Below are positions 42,398 to 49,093 of a DNA stretch of 57,324 nucleotides, piece after piece (positions within the stretch are counted from its first letter, which is position 1; the number at the start of each line of letters is the position of its first letter). Position numbers and translations under genes: made by a program. The notes beneath the pieces are model-generated. The model did no database searches. It was not told where the DNA came from and worked only from the letters and a program-made list of their open reading frames with translations. Source of the DNA: Clostridia bacterium (GTDB lineage Bacteria; Bacillota; Clostridia; Christensenellales; CAG-314); NCBI GenBank assembly GCA_017409765.1, contig JAFQSA010000003.1:1-57324 (forward strand), given 5' to 3'.

Positions 42398-42841
42398 ATG
42401 ACATCTTGGATAGTTTCCGTTTGCGGGATTGCGCTATTGAGTGTGCTTGTAGACGTCATTTTGCCCGATGGTAAGACGCAAAAGTATGTTCAGGCAGTTG
42501 TTGGGGTGGTACTAACCTTTGCAATGCTTTCGCCAATTTCGCGCTTTTTTGCCTCAAAAGAGGCATCTAACCTGTCATCTGATGGCAATTTTGATACGAA
42601 TATCACAATTCAGCAAGCATTTCTTGATGGAATTCAATCTCAAAACAACCTTGCAAGGATACAAAGGGTAGAAAATGTAATTTTTAATTTAGGTATAAAA
42701 AATGCAACAGTAACAATGCAACCTAATGGCTACGTTCTTGCAAAAGTTAAGTGCAACAAGAAAACTCTTGCAGAGTTGCAACAGGCACTGTCGGTTGCAG
42801 AAAGCAAAATAATGATACTTTGGAGCAAAACTGATGGGTAA
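42398..42841 (+). CDS. spoIIIAF: Stage III sporulation protein AF
   Basis: 147 residues: two N-terminal membrane helices (TSWIVSVCGIALLSVLVDVIL and VQAVVGVVLTFAMLSPISRFF, with the conserved DGKTQKYVQ between) and a C-terminal soluble ring-building-motif domain. The start at 42398 is chosen because GGAG lies 8 bp upstream in ATGGAGTTTGATATG; the earlier in-frame ATG at 42386 has no RBS. Overlaps spoIIIAG by 8 bp. Confidence 0.92.
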   Translation: MTSWIVSVCGIALLSVLVDVILPDGKTQKYVQAVVGVVLTFAMLSPISRFFASKEASNLSSDGNFDTNITIQQAFLDGIQSQNNLARIQRVENVIFNLGIKNATVTMQPNGYVLAKVKCNKKTLAELQQALSVAESKIMILWSKTDG

Positions 42842-43322
42842 AATCAAAAATTTTGTCACAAAAGTTAAATCTATCAAAAATATCGAGTTGTATCTCGCGT
42901 TGGCATTGGCGCTGGTTGTGGTTTTGCTCGCTTTTAGCAATTCGTCAAACGTAGGCAAAATATCTCAAAATGTTTTTTCCAGTCAGTCATATATCGCCCA
43001 GATGGAAAATAAATTAGTTACTGTACTGGGAAACATCGAGGGTTGTGGCAAAGTTAACGTTGCAATTTCCTACGCAACCGATGGCGAAAAGGTCTACGCC
43101 TACGAAACTACCACAAAGCAGGATGGTGGTGTGGTTGTGCAAACCTCTTCGCTCATCACTTTGAAAGGCGAGCCATTGCTTGTGCAAACGATAACTCCGC
43201 AAATTTTGGGTGTTGTGGTGGTGGCAGATGGTGCAAGCGACCCTCTTGTTCGGTACAAAATCAAGCAAGCGGTAGTAACACTTTTGGACATAGATATTTG
43301 CTGTGTACAGGTGTTCTCATAA
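42834..43322 (+). CDS. spoIIIAG: Stage III sporulation protein AG
   Basis: 162 residues. One membrane helix (about 18-38), then a soluble domain with ENKLVTVLGNIEGCGKVNVAISY and a C-terminal PQILGVVVVADGASDPLVRYKIKQAVVTLLDI. In Bacillus this protein forms the large ring in the intermembrane space and resembles flagellar FliF ring-building motifs. The basic N-terminal tail stays in the mother cell. Confidence 0.95.
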   Translation: MGKIKNFVTKVKSIKNIELYLALALALVVVLLAFSNSSNVGKISQNVFSSQSYIAQMENKLVTVLGNIEGCGKVNVAISYATDGEKVYAYETTTKQDGGVVVQTSSLITLKGEPLLVQTITPQILGVVVVADGASDPLVRYKIKQAVVTLLDIDICCVQVFS

Positions 43323-43343
43323 ACAATCTAGGAGGAGTAAAAC

Positions 43344-43820
43344 ATGTCTAAAGGTAAAAAAATTGCAATCATCTTGTCTATGGTAGCAGTGCTGGCAATT
43401 GCAGCAATTGTCAACGTAACTTTGTTAACAAACGACAACAAAGATGACCAAAATCCATCAGTTCAAACAAGTTTCTTCCAAACTTCCAAATTGGATCGTC
43501 AAACTACTCGTGACTACGAAATTGCCGAACTAAATTCCATTTTGGCAATGGAAGGCGACGAGTATGCTGAAGCGCGCCAAAGCGCCCTTGCCAAAAAGCA
43601 AAGCATTGTAGACGCAATGGAAACGGAAATGCTTTTGGAAACTCTTTTGAAGGCTCAAGGTTTCGAAGAGGTGCTTGTAACTGTCAATGCCACAGGCGAC
43701 AGTGTTAGTGTAATTGTCGACAAGGACGAACTCACTCGCGAGGACACAGTTCGCATTTATAACACAATTGCCACCGAAACTACCGTTTCTACCGAATTTG
43801 TTAAGATTCTATCTGTATAA
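43344..43820 (+). CDS. spoIIIAH: Stage III sporulation protein AH
   Basis: 158 residues. A membrane anchor near the N-terminus (KIAIILSMVAVLAIAAIVNVTLL), a linker, then DYEIAELNSILAMEGDEYAEARQSALAKKQSIVDAMETE and a C-terminal ring-building domain (LKAQGFEEVLVTVNATGDSVSVIVDKDELT). It faces SpoIIQ from the forespore to join the two halves of the channel. No spoIIQ in the window. RBS GGAGGAG. Confidence 0.95.
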   Translation: MSKGKKIAIILSMVAVLAIAAIVNVTLLTNDNKDDQNPSVQTSFFQTSKLDRQTTRDYEIAELNSILAMEGDEYAEARQSALAKKQSIVDAMETEMLLETLLKAQGFEEVLVTVNATGDSVSVIVDKDELTREDTVRIYNTIATETTVSTEFVKILSV

Positions 43821-43826
43821 AAAGCA

Positions 43827-43855
43827 TTGTAATTTTGTAAAATGTGTGCTATAAT
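43827..43855 (+). promoter_or_regulatory. Promoter for the Asp23-family gene
   Basis: TTGTAA (43827-43832), 17-bp spacer, TATAAT (43850-43855) preceded by TGC (extended -10). It begins 7 bp after spoIIIAH, giving vegetative expression separate from the sporulation operon. Confidence 0.75.
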
Positions 43856-43880
43856 AGTACAAAAGAAGGAGAGTACACCT

Positions 43881-44210
43881 ATGAAAGTAGTTAATAAAGT
43901 TGAAGAATCCGGCAGACTCGTATACAATAGCGACATCGTTCGTGACATTGTAGCTTGTGCTTTGCACGAAATCAAGGGCATCATTTTGAGTGAGCCCAAC
44001 TCCAAGCAAGAACGCGACTCCATCAAGGTTGACATGCAAAATGACGAAGTTTACGTTGATGTTTTTGTAAAGTTGCGCTTCGATGTGGAAGTAAACGACG
44101 TTGCAAGCACAATTCAAAGCACAATCCACAACACGGTTGAAGCGATGACAGAGTTCAAAGTTAAGGACGTTAACGTTCACGTTTTGGACATCGGATTTGA
44201 CGAAAATTAG
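43881..44210 (+). CDS. Asp23/Gls24 family envelope stress protein
   Basis: 109 residues. GRLVYNSDIVRDIVACALHEIKGI is the family start, followed by strands IKVDMQNDEVYVDVFVKLRFDVEVNDVA and VEAMTEFKVKDVNVHVLDIGF. The family is cytoplasmic, often membrane-tethered through AmaP, and rises under alkaline or cell-wall stress. In Bacillus the homologue YqhY is found before nusB, as here. The frame is open from 43842, but AAGGAG before 43881 sets the start. Confidence 0.92.
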   Translation: MKVVNKVEESGRLVYNSDIVRDIVACALHEIKGIILSEPNSKQERDSIKVDMQNDEVYVDVFVKLRFDVEVNDVASTIQSTIHNTVEAMTEFKVKDVNVHVLDIGFDEN

Positions 44211-44220
44211 TTTTGCGAAC

Positions 44221-44245
44221 CCCCTTTGATTTTCAAGGGGTTTTT
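44221..44245 (+). terminator. Terminator between Asp23-family gene and nusB
   Basis: CCCCTT (44221-44226) pairs with AAGGGG (44235-44240), followed by TTTTT. nusB starts 26 bp later, so its expression must come through read-through or an unseen promoter. Confidence 0.8.
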
Positions 44246-44270
44246 CGCGCTTTAAGGGAGATTTACCTGT

Positions 44271-44660
44271 ATGAGAGGATACGCAAGAGAAGTTGCTTTT
44301 TGCAAAATTTATACATACATCATGAGCGAGAGTTTCGAGCCAGAGTTTTCTCAATTTGACAGTTCCAAGTTGACGGAAGAGGACCTTGCTTTTGCCACCA
44401 AAATTGTGGAAGGCGTAATTGAGCACAAAGAGGAAATTGACGGCATCATTGCCGAACTTTCCAAGTCTTTCAAGCTTTCCAGAATTTATCGTTTGGACTT
44501 GGCAATACTAGAATTGGCCATTTTTGAAATGAAGTACATGGATACACCTCATCCAGTTGTTATCAACGAGTGTGTAACCATCATCAAAGACTACTCCACC
44601 GAAAAGTCCGTCAACTTTGTTAACGGTATTTTGGCTCAGTTCGAAAGGAGTACAAACTAA
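44271..44660 (+). CDS. nusB: Transcription antitermination factor NusB
   Basis: RNA-binding factor for rRNA antitermination. 129 residues, all-helical: REVAFCKIYTYIM, FATKIVEGVIEHKEEIDGII, SRIYRLDLAILELAIFEMKYMDTPHPVVINECV (usual RL..D..ILRLA.YEL), and EKSVNFVNGILAQF. It begins the nusB-folD-xseA-xseB-ispA series, overlapping folD by TAATG. Confidence 0.94.
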   Translation: MRGYAREVAFCKIYTYIMSESFEPEFSQFDSSKLTEEDLAFATKIVEGVIEHKEEIDGIIAELSKSFKLSRIYRLDLAILELAIFEMKYMDTPHPVVINECVTIIKDYSTEKSVNFVNGILAQFERSTN

Positions 44661-45457
44661 TGTTGCTACTTGGTAAACCTTGTGTTGATAGCATCGTAGA
44701 AAACTACGGCGACGTTAGTGGTGTAAAACTTTGCACAATCGGCTTTGATAACGATCAATGGAATCAATACACCGGCTCACTTGTGCGCAATGCTCAAAAA
44801 TATGGTATGCAATGCGAAAACATTGTGGTTGGCGATTGTACTCCAGAGGAGTTTTGCCAAATTGTAAAGGATGTTTGTGCTCGCAAGGATGTTAACGGTG
44901 TGATGGTGCAACAACCATTGCCACGCGAATATGCTCACGCCGTGGAGTTTATTGACGTTAACAAGGACGTTGATTGTCTAAATCCGTTGTCCGTTGCAAA
45001 ACTGTATCTTGGCAAGGATGGTTTCCGTCCAGCAACACCTTTGGCGGTTATCAACCTACTTGATTTCTACAAAATTGATCTTTGGGGCAAAAACGTTGTA
45101 ATTGTTGGCCGTGGTAATGCCGTTGGTAAACCTTTGGCATTGATGTGCCTTCAACGCAACGCAACAGTAACCGTTTGCCATACAAAAACACAAAATCTTG
45201 CCAATGTTTGCAAACAAGCGGACATTTTGATTACAGCGTGCGGTGTACCAGGACTTATCACAACCAATCACGTTACGGAAAACTCCATCGTAATTGATGT
45301 TGGATTGTCCTTTGTGGATGGCAAAACTTGTGGCGATGTATCTGCTGACGTGTATGATGTATGCCAAGCGGTAACGCCTGTTCCAAGAGGCATTGGCCCT
45401 GTTACATGCGTAACACTTTTGCAAAATCTCATCAAAGCACACAACAATAACAAATGA
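44660..45457 (+). CDS. folD: FolD methylene-THF dehydrogenase, catalytic Lys missing
   Basis: Interconverts methylene-, methenyl- and 10-formyl-THF. 265 residues, about 20 shorter than usual at the N-terminus. The Rossmann half is standard: KNVVIVGRGNAVGKPLALM, VCHTKTQNL, ADILITACGVPG, VIDVGLS, and the C-terminal TPVPRGIGPVTCVTLLQNL. The catalytic half keeps VMVQQPLP and DVDCLNP, but the Y-x-x-x-K motif that carries the cyclohydrolase lysine reads YTGSL, with Leu at position 41. Cyclohydrolase activity may be lost while NADP-dependent dehydrogenase remains; Fhs (1-1412) would then be the main source of 10-formyl-THF unless a separate cyclohydrolase exists. Confidence 0.92.
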   Translation: MLLLGKPCVDSIVENYGDVSGVKLCTIGFDNDQWNQYTGSLVRNAQKYGMQCENIVVGDCTPEEFCQIVKDVCARKDVNGVMVQQPLPREYAHAVEFIDVNKDVDCLNPLSVAKLYLGKDGFRPATPLAVINLLDFYKIDLWGKNVVIVGRGNAVGKPLALMCLQRNATVTVCHTKTQNLANVCKQADILITACGVPGLITTNHVTENSIVIDVGLSFVDGKTCGDVSADVYDVCQAVTPVPRGIGPVTCVTLLQNLIKAHNNNK

Positions 45458-46626
45458 CTATAACCGTAACTCAACTTAACAACTATATCCGTGGTCTAAT
45501 TGATATGGACGGAGTGCTTGGCGACTTGACCGTTGCAGGGGAAGTTACCAATGTCAAAAGATATGGTAGTGGCTACTACTTTTCCTTGAAGGACGAAACT
45601 GCCGCCATCAACTGCTTTTGCTACAATGCCGACCAAGCATTGGTGCAAGGTAACATTGTAGTGGCGGAGGGCTCGCTTAGTTACTTTGTCAAAAATGGAA
45701 GCATTTCCATGTTTGTAAAGCGCCTAACTGCAACCAAGAACACAGGCGATGCCTATCTGCGATTTTTGGAACTAAAGGAAAAGTTGCAAAAGGAAGGCCT
45801 TTTTGACGAAGACCGCAAGCAACCAGTTCCATCATTTTGCCAAAAGGTGGGCATTGTTACTAGCCAAACTGGTGCAGTTATTGTGGATATCACTAACGTG
45901 GCGCTCAGACGTCAACCATTTTGCAATTTGTACCTCTATCCTGTAAAGGTGCAAGGGGATGGCGCTGATGTAGAAATTGCCCAAGGTATCAACTACTTTG
46001 CTAAAACCGATGTGGATGCAATCATTGTTGGCCGTGGTGGTGGTTCTAACGAGGATTTGTCAGTTTTCAATAGCGAAATTATCGTGCGCGCCATTGCAAA
46101 CTGCCCAAAACCTGTTGTTTCTGCCGTTGGACATGGTGTTGACTACACTTTGTGCGACTTTGTTGCAGATAAACGCGCAGTTACCCCAAGCGAGGCGGCA
46201 GAGTTTGTCACAACCGACGCAAACGTGATCAAGCGCCACATCAAATCGCTACTTAACAAGCAATATTCCAAGATTGAGCATCAATTGGAGTTTGACACAC
46301 ACTTTGTTGTAAACTTCCAAAAGCGTATTCTATCCCAATTAACTTATCGTGTGGAAAGTACAAAACTTTCCGTAAAACACACAATTCAAAATATTTCCGC
46401 AAATTTGCAAAATGCCTTTGTTCGCAGACAAATGCAATTGGATGCAGTAACAAGCAAACTTTCCGGCGTAAACCCCATCAATATCCTAAAACGAGGCTAT
46501 GCTTTTGTGGAGTTGGGTGGTGCGCCAGTAAAAAGTACAAATCAACTGCAAATTGGCGATAACCTAACAATTCACATTGCCGATGGCGATGTGTCGGCAA
46601 CTGTTACCGACAAGGAGTCAAAATGA
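45454..46626 (+). CDS. xseA: Exodeoxyribonuclease VII large subunit
   Basis: Processive single-strand exonuclease subunit. 390 residues. The N-terminal OB fold has VTQLNNYIRGLIDMDGVLGDLTVAGEV and YYFSLKDETAAINCFCY. The nuclease core has VGIVTSQTGAVIVDI, AIIVGRGGGSNEDLSVFN, PVVSAVGHGVDYTLCDFVADKRAVTPSEAAE, followed by a coiled-coil region (about 275-340) and ILKRGYAFV near the end. Shares ATGA with both folD and xseB. Confidence 0.97.
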   Translation: MTITVTQLNNYIRGLIDMDGVLGDLTVAGEVTNVKRYGSGYYFSLKDETAAINCFCYNADQALVQGNIVVAEGSLSYFVKNGSISMFVKRLTATKNTGDAYLRFLELKEKLQKEGLFDEDRKQPVPSFCQKVGIVTSQTGAVIVDITNVALRRQPFCNLYLYPVKVQGDGADVEIAQGINYFAKTDVDAIIVGRGGGSNEDLSVFNSEIIVRAIANCPKPVVSAVGHGVDYTLCDFVADKRAVTPSEAAEFVTTDANVIKRHIKSLLNKQYSKIEHQLEFDTHFVVNFQKRILSQLTYRVESTKLSVKHTIQNISANLQNAFVRRQMQLDAVTSKLSGVNPINILKRGYAFVELGGAPVKSTNQLQIGDNLTIHIADGDVSATVTDKESK

Positions 46627-46820
46627 AACTTGAAGAAAAACTTGCCAAACTTGATAAGATTGCCACCCAACTAGAAGGAGATCTTCCATTGGAAAAGGCT
46701 TTGCAACTTTTTGAAGAAAGTGTAAAGTTGGCAAACGAGTGTTTGGAAACACTAAACGATTGCAAAGGTAAATTGACTGTAATTCAAGAAAAATTGAGAG
46801 GTATTACAGATGAAGAATAA
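46623..46820 (+). CDS. xseB: Exodeoxyribonuclease VII small subunit
   Basis: 65 residues, helical hairpin: EEKLAKLDKIATQLEGDLPLEKALQLFEESVKLANECLETLNDCKGKL, the standard XseB motif. Several small subunits wrap each XseA coiled coil. It overlaps xseA (ATGA) and ispA (11 bp), indicating tight translational coupling. Confidence 0.96.
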   Translation: MKLEEKLAKLDKIATQLEGDLPLEKALQLFEESVKLANECLETLNDCKGKLTVIQEKLRGITDEE

Positions 46821-47619
46821 CATCACAGTAAAGTACATCGACGAACTTGTTCGCGAGTACATCCCCAAGAATCACGACAAGGTATCCTTGGCTATTGAGT
46901 ATAGCCTGTTTACGGGTGGTAAGCGTTTTAGACCAATGCTTTTGTTGCAAACTGCAAAGGCTGTTGGCAAGCGTTTGACGGACAATGCTAAACGTCTTGC
47001 ATGCGCATTGGAGTACATCCATACTTATTCTCTCATCCACGATGACCTTCCAAGTATGGATAACGACGATTTGCGCCGTGGTAAGCGCTCTTGCCACACC
47101 CAATATGGCGAAGCAGCAGCAATTTTGGCGGGCGATGCATTGCTCAACTTGGCAGCGGAAACATTGTTTAGGGGCAATTTCAACTCCAAAAACTACCGCG
47201 AAGCGTGCGCATACATGTTTTTGATGAGTGGTTCAACTGGTATGATTCACGGTCAAAACCTCGACTTGTTTACCGAAACAAAGTCCATTGACGATGCAAA
47301 TCAAGTTGCTCTCCACAAAACGGGCGATCTTATTCGCGCAGCAATTGTTTGTGGTGCGCTTGTTGCGGGCGCAACTGAGGAGGAAACCAAGATCTTCGAC
47401 CAAATTGCTATCAACCTTGGCATTGCTTACCAAGTAGTGGACGACCTTTTGGATGCAGACAAGTGTGAGCGTTCCTTCTTGGATATCATGACTGTGGAAG
47501 GTTGCCGTAACTATGTAAAACGCCTCAATGACGAAGTTATGGCTCTGTGCGACAAACTTCCATACGACTTGCAATTTATCCGTGATTTTTCGTTGGAAAA
47601 CCTCAATCGCAATCGCTAA
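46810..47619 (+). CDS. ispA: Polyprenyl diphosphate synthase (farnesyl/geranylgeranyl type)
   Basis: Chain-elongating trans-prenyltransferase that should supply FPP for UppS. 269 residues, slightly short for the family (~290). First Asp-rich motif: HDDLPSMDNDDLRRG; GGKRFRP at the N-terminus; GQNLDLF; second motif YQVVDDLLD, followed by a shorter region than usual where GKxxGKDxxxxKxT is expected (here ADKCERSFLDIMT). The product chain length cannot be read from sequence alone. Its position next to the OLE RNA, oapA and dxs is the hallmark of OLE loci. Confidence 0.93.
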   Translation: MKNNITVKYIDELVREYIPKNHDKVSLAIEYSLFTGGKRFRPMLLLQTAKAVGKRLTDNAKRLACALEYIHTYSLIHDDLPSMDNDDLRRGKRSCHTQYGEAAAILAGDALLNLAAETLFRGNFNSKNYREACAYMFLMSGSTGMIHGQNLDLFTETKSIDDANQVALHKTGDLIRAAIVCGALVAGATEEETKIFDQIAINLGIAYQVVDDLLDADKCERSFLDIMTVEGCRNYVKRLNDEVMALCDKLPYDLQFIRDFSLENLNRNR

Positions 47620-47652
47620 TTGATTGCAAATGTGCAAAAATTGACTGTCAAG

Positions 47653-47673
47653 TATCTATTCTATAGATATTTT
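47653..47673 (+). terminator. Weak AT-rich terminator after ispA
   Basis: TATCTAT (47653-47659) pairs with ATAGATA (47663-47669) over TCT, followed by TTTT (47670-47673). Weak stem, so only partial termination is expected. Confidence 0.4.
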
Positions 47674-47715
47674 CCCGCATCAACTAGCACAAATTTCAAT
47701 GATTATATCAATCAG

Positions 47716-47744
47716 TTGCAATTTTTTGCAATTTGTTGTATAAT
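47716..47744 (+). promoter_or_regulatory. Promoter for the large structured RNA
   Basis: TTGCAA (47716-47721), 17-bp spacer, TATAAT (47739-47744). The predicted start is near 47751, directly before a GAGCT/AGCTC hairpin. It gives the RNA its own transcription start inside the ispA-dxs cluster. Confidence 0.75.
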
Positions 47745-47750
47745 AATATT

Positions 47751-48375
47751 CGAGCTAGTCAGCTCACAACTTAATAAATTTTGGTGGTGCAGTATTCTAG
47801 TCAGGGTGTGACGTATTGAAGGCGGGCCTAAAAGACCGCCGACGAGCATATCGATGAAGTTTCTTGTGCTGGCTTCCGTTGCCCAAACGGGGGCTTGTGC
47901 TGGAAGTTAAGAATGGTGGGTATAGTGTAATGGCATATGCGAAACTCCCACTATTCGTGGAGACTCTACGGGGTGGTAATAGGGTGAAAGCTATCTACTA
48001 CTCTCTGAGATTAAACCTGCTATGCGGTGAATAAGAAGCTGTGTACAGTGTAGCTTGTTTTGAGTGAAATTTTGGGAGTAATGAACGCATATCTGTCCGT
48101 TGGCCAATGGATGATTTGCGAATGCTTTATGAAATGAATTTTGCAAAAGAAACTAAAATATGTGCCTCCCTGCCAAGGAAATCTTCTAGACTGCAAATCA
48201 GGCTTGTTGGAGATTATAGTACGGACTAAGTGGCGATTCGGTTGTGCGAATGGTAACATCGCATGCACAAGATTAAAAGGAAACTGCTTTCTCGGCGACG
48301 GAAAGTTCCTGTGTGGGAAATCCTACCGAACCTATGCCGTAAGGTTTATCTAGCGAGTCACCACCTAATTTATAA
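47751..48375 (+). ncRNA. ole: OLE RNA (ornate, large, extremophilic), inferred
   Basis: An ~625-nt stretch with no credible protein frame lies between ispA and an oapA-like gene, exactly where OLE RNA is found in Firmicutes. It starts with the hairpin GAGCT-AGTC-AGCTC (47752-47765). The ends close on each other: AAATT and GGTGGTG (47776-47780, 47783-47789) are complementary to CACCACC (48359-48365) and AATTT (48367-48371). Local helices include GGCGG/CCGCC (47821-47840), CTTCC/GGAAG (47873-47906) enclosing GCCC/GGGC, and GTGGG/CCCAC (47916-47951). Length fits OLE (about 600 nt). OLE forms a membrane-bound RNP with OapA and affects tolerance to cold, alcohols and metal ions. The call rests on context, length and fold; conserved sequence was not checked against a covariance model. 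Confidence 0.85.
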
Positions 48376-48404
48376 TTGTAAGTAAATAGCTTATCACTAC
48401 AAAC

Positions 48405-48442
48405 GGGGCAGTTTGCAATTTGCAAAACTCCCCCAAATTTTT
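48405..48442 (+). terminator. Terminator-like hairpin between OLE RNA and oapA
   Basis: GGGG-C-AGTTTGCA pairs with TGC-A-AAACT-C-CCCC (one mismatch and one bulge), followed by AAATTTTTAT. It would end most RNA transcripts after OLE and let a fraction run into oapA, which starts 11 bp later. Confidence 0.7.
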
Positions 48443-48453
48443 ATAGGAATAAT

Positions 48454-49092
48454 ATGAAAAGTACAGACCCTGTCCCTAAAACGCAAAGACAACACGATGA
48501 GCAAACAAACGAAGTTGCTCATCACGAAACAGACAAACGCAAAAAACAAGACAAAAAGAAGCATCAAAAGCGCAATTTGTGGCCTCTAAAAGCCATGCTT
48601 ATCACTTTGATTCTTTCTGCTCTTGTAAACTTAATTTCTACCCTTGTGCTTGATGGAGCGCAACTATGGCTAGCAATCCTAATTACTTTGGTAATAGTAC
48701 TTTTGGGTGTAATTTTTGATACAATTGGCACAGCCACAACCTCCTGTGATATTCAACCATTGCTTGCTATGGCATCAAGAAAGGTAAAAGGAGCAAAGAC
48801 TGCTGTCAAACTTGCGCAAAAAAGTGACATTGTTTCCAATGTTTGCAACGACATCATTGGTGATATTTGCGGTATCGTATCTGGTGCGTGTGCAGCGACA
48901 ATAACGGCAACGGCACTTTCGGGATTTACCAACCCAACTCTTGTCATCACTTTGACAATTGCCGTTTATGCCGCTATTTCCACGCTAACAGTTGTGCTAA
49001 AATCCTTTGGCAAAACACTTGCTGTAAACAAAGGCACCAGTATTGTGTTTGGTGTTGCAAAAATTTTGAGTATATTCCACAAAGAAGGTTAA
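48454..49092 (+). CDS. oapA: OLE-associated membrane protein OapA
   Basis: 212 residues. A very basic, hydrophilic N-terminal 42 residues (KRKKQDKKKHQKR) are followed by four predicted membrane segments (about 46-66, 72-92, 145-165, 170-187). Between the second and third lies a conserved-looking cytoplasmic stretch: GVIFDTIGTATTSCDIQPLLAMASRKVKGAKTAVKLAQKSDIVSNVCNDIIGDICGI is split here as positions 89-145. This fits OapA, the membrane protein that holds OLE RNA at the membrane, in topology, size, basic character and position between the RNA and dxs. RBS AGGAA. Recognition is from context plus features, not alignment. Confidence 0.83.
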   Translation: MKSTDPVPKTQRQHDEQTNEVAHHETDKRKKQDKKKHQKRNLWPLKAMLITLILSALVNLISTLVLDGAQLWLAILITLVIVLLGVIFDTIGTATTSCDIQPLLAMASRKVKGAKTAVKLAQKSDIVSNVCNDIIGDICGIVSGACAATITATALSGFTNPTLVITLTIAVYAAISTLTVVLKSFGKTLAVNKGTSIVFGVAKILSIFHKEG

Positions 49093-49093
49093 T

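Noticed and set aside
47620..48353. Short frames of 60-82 codons on both strands in the ispA-oapA gap
   Set aside because: No RBS, no family-like sequence, and they cut across the predicted RNA helices; the region is better explained as a structured RNA.
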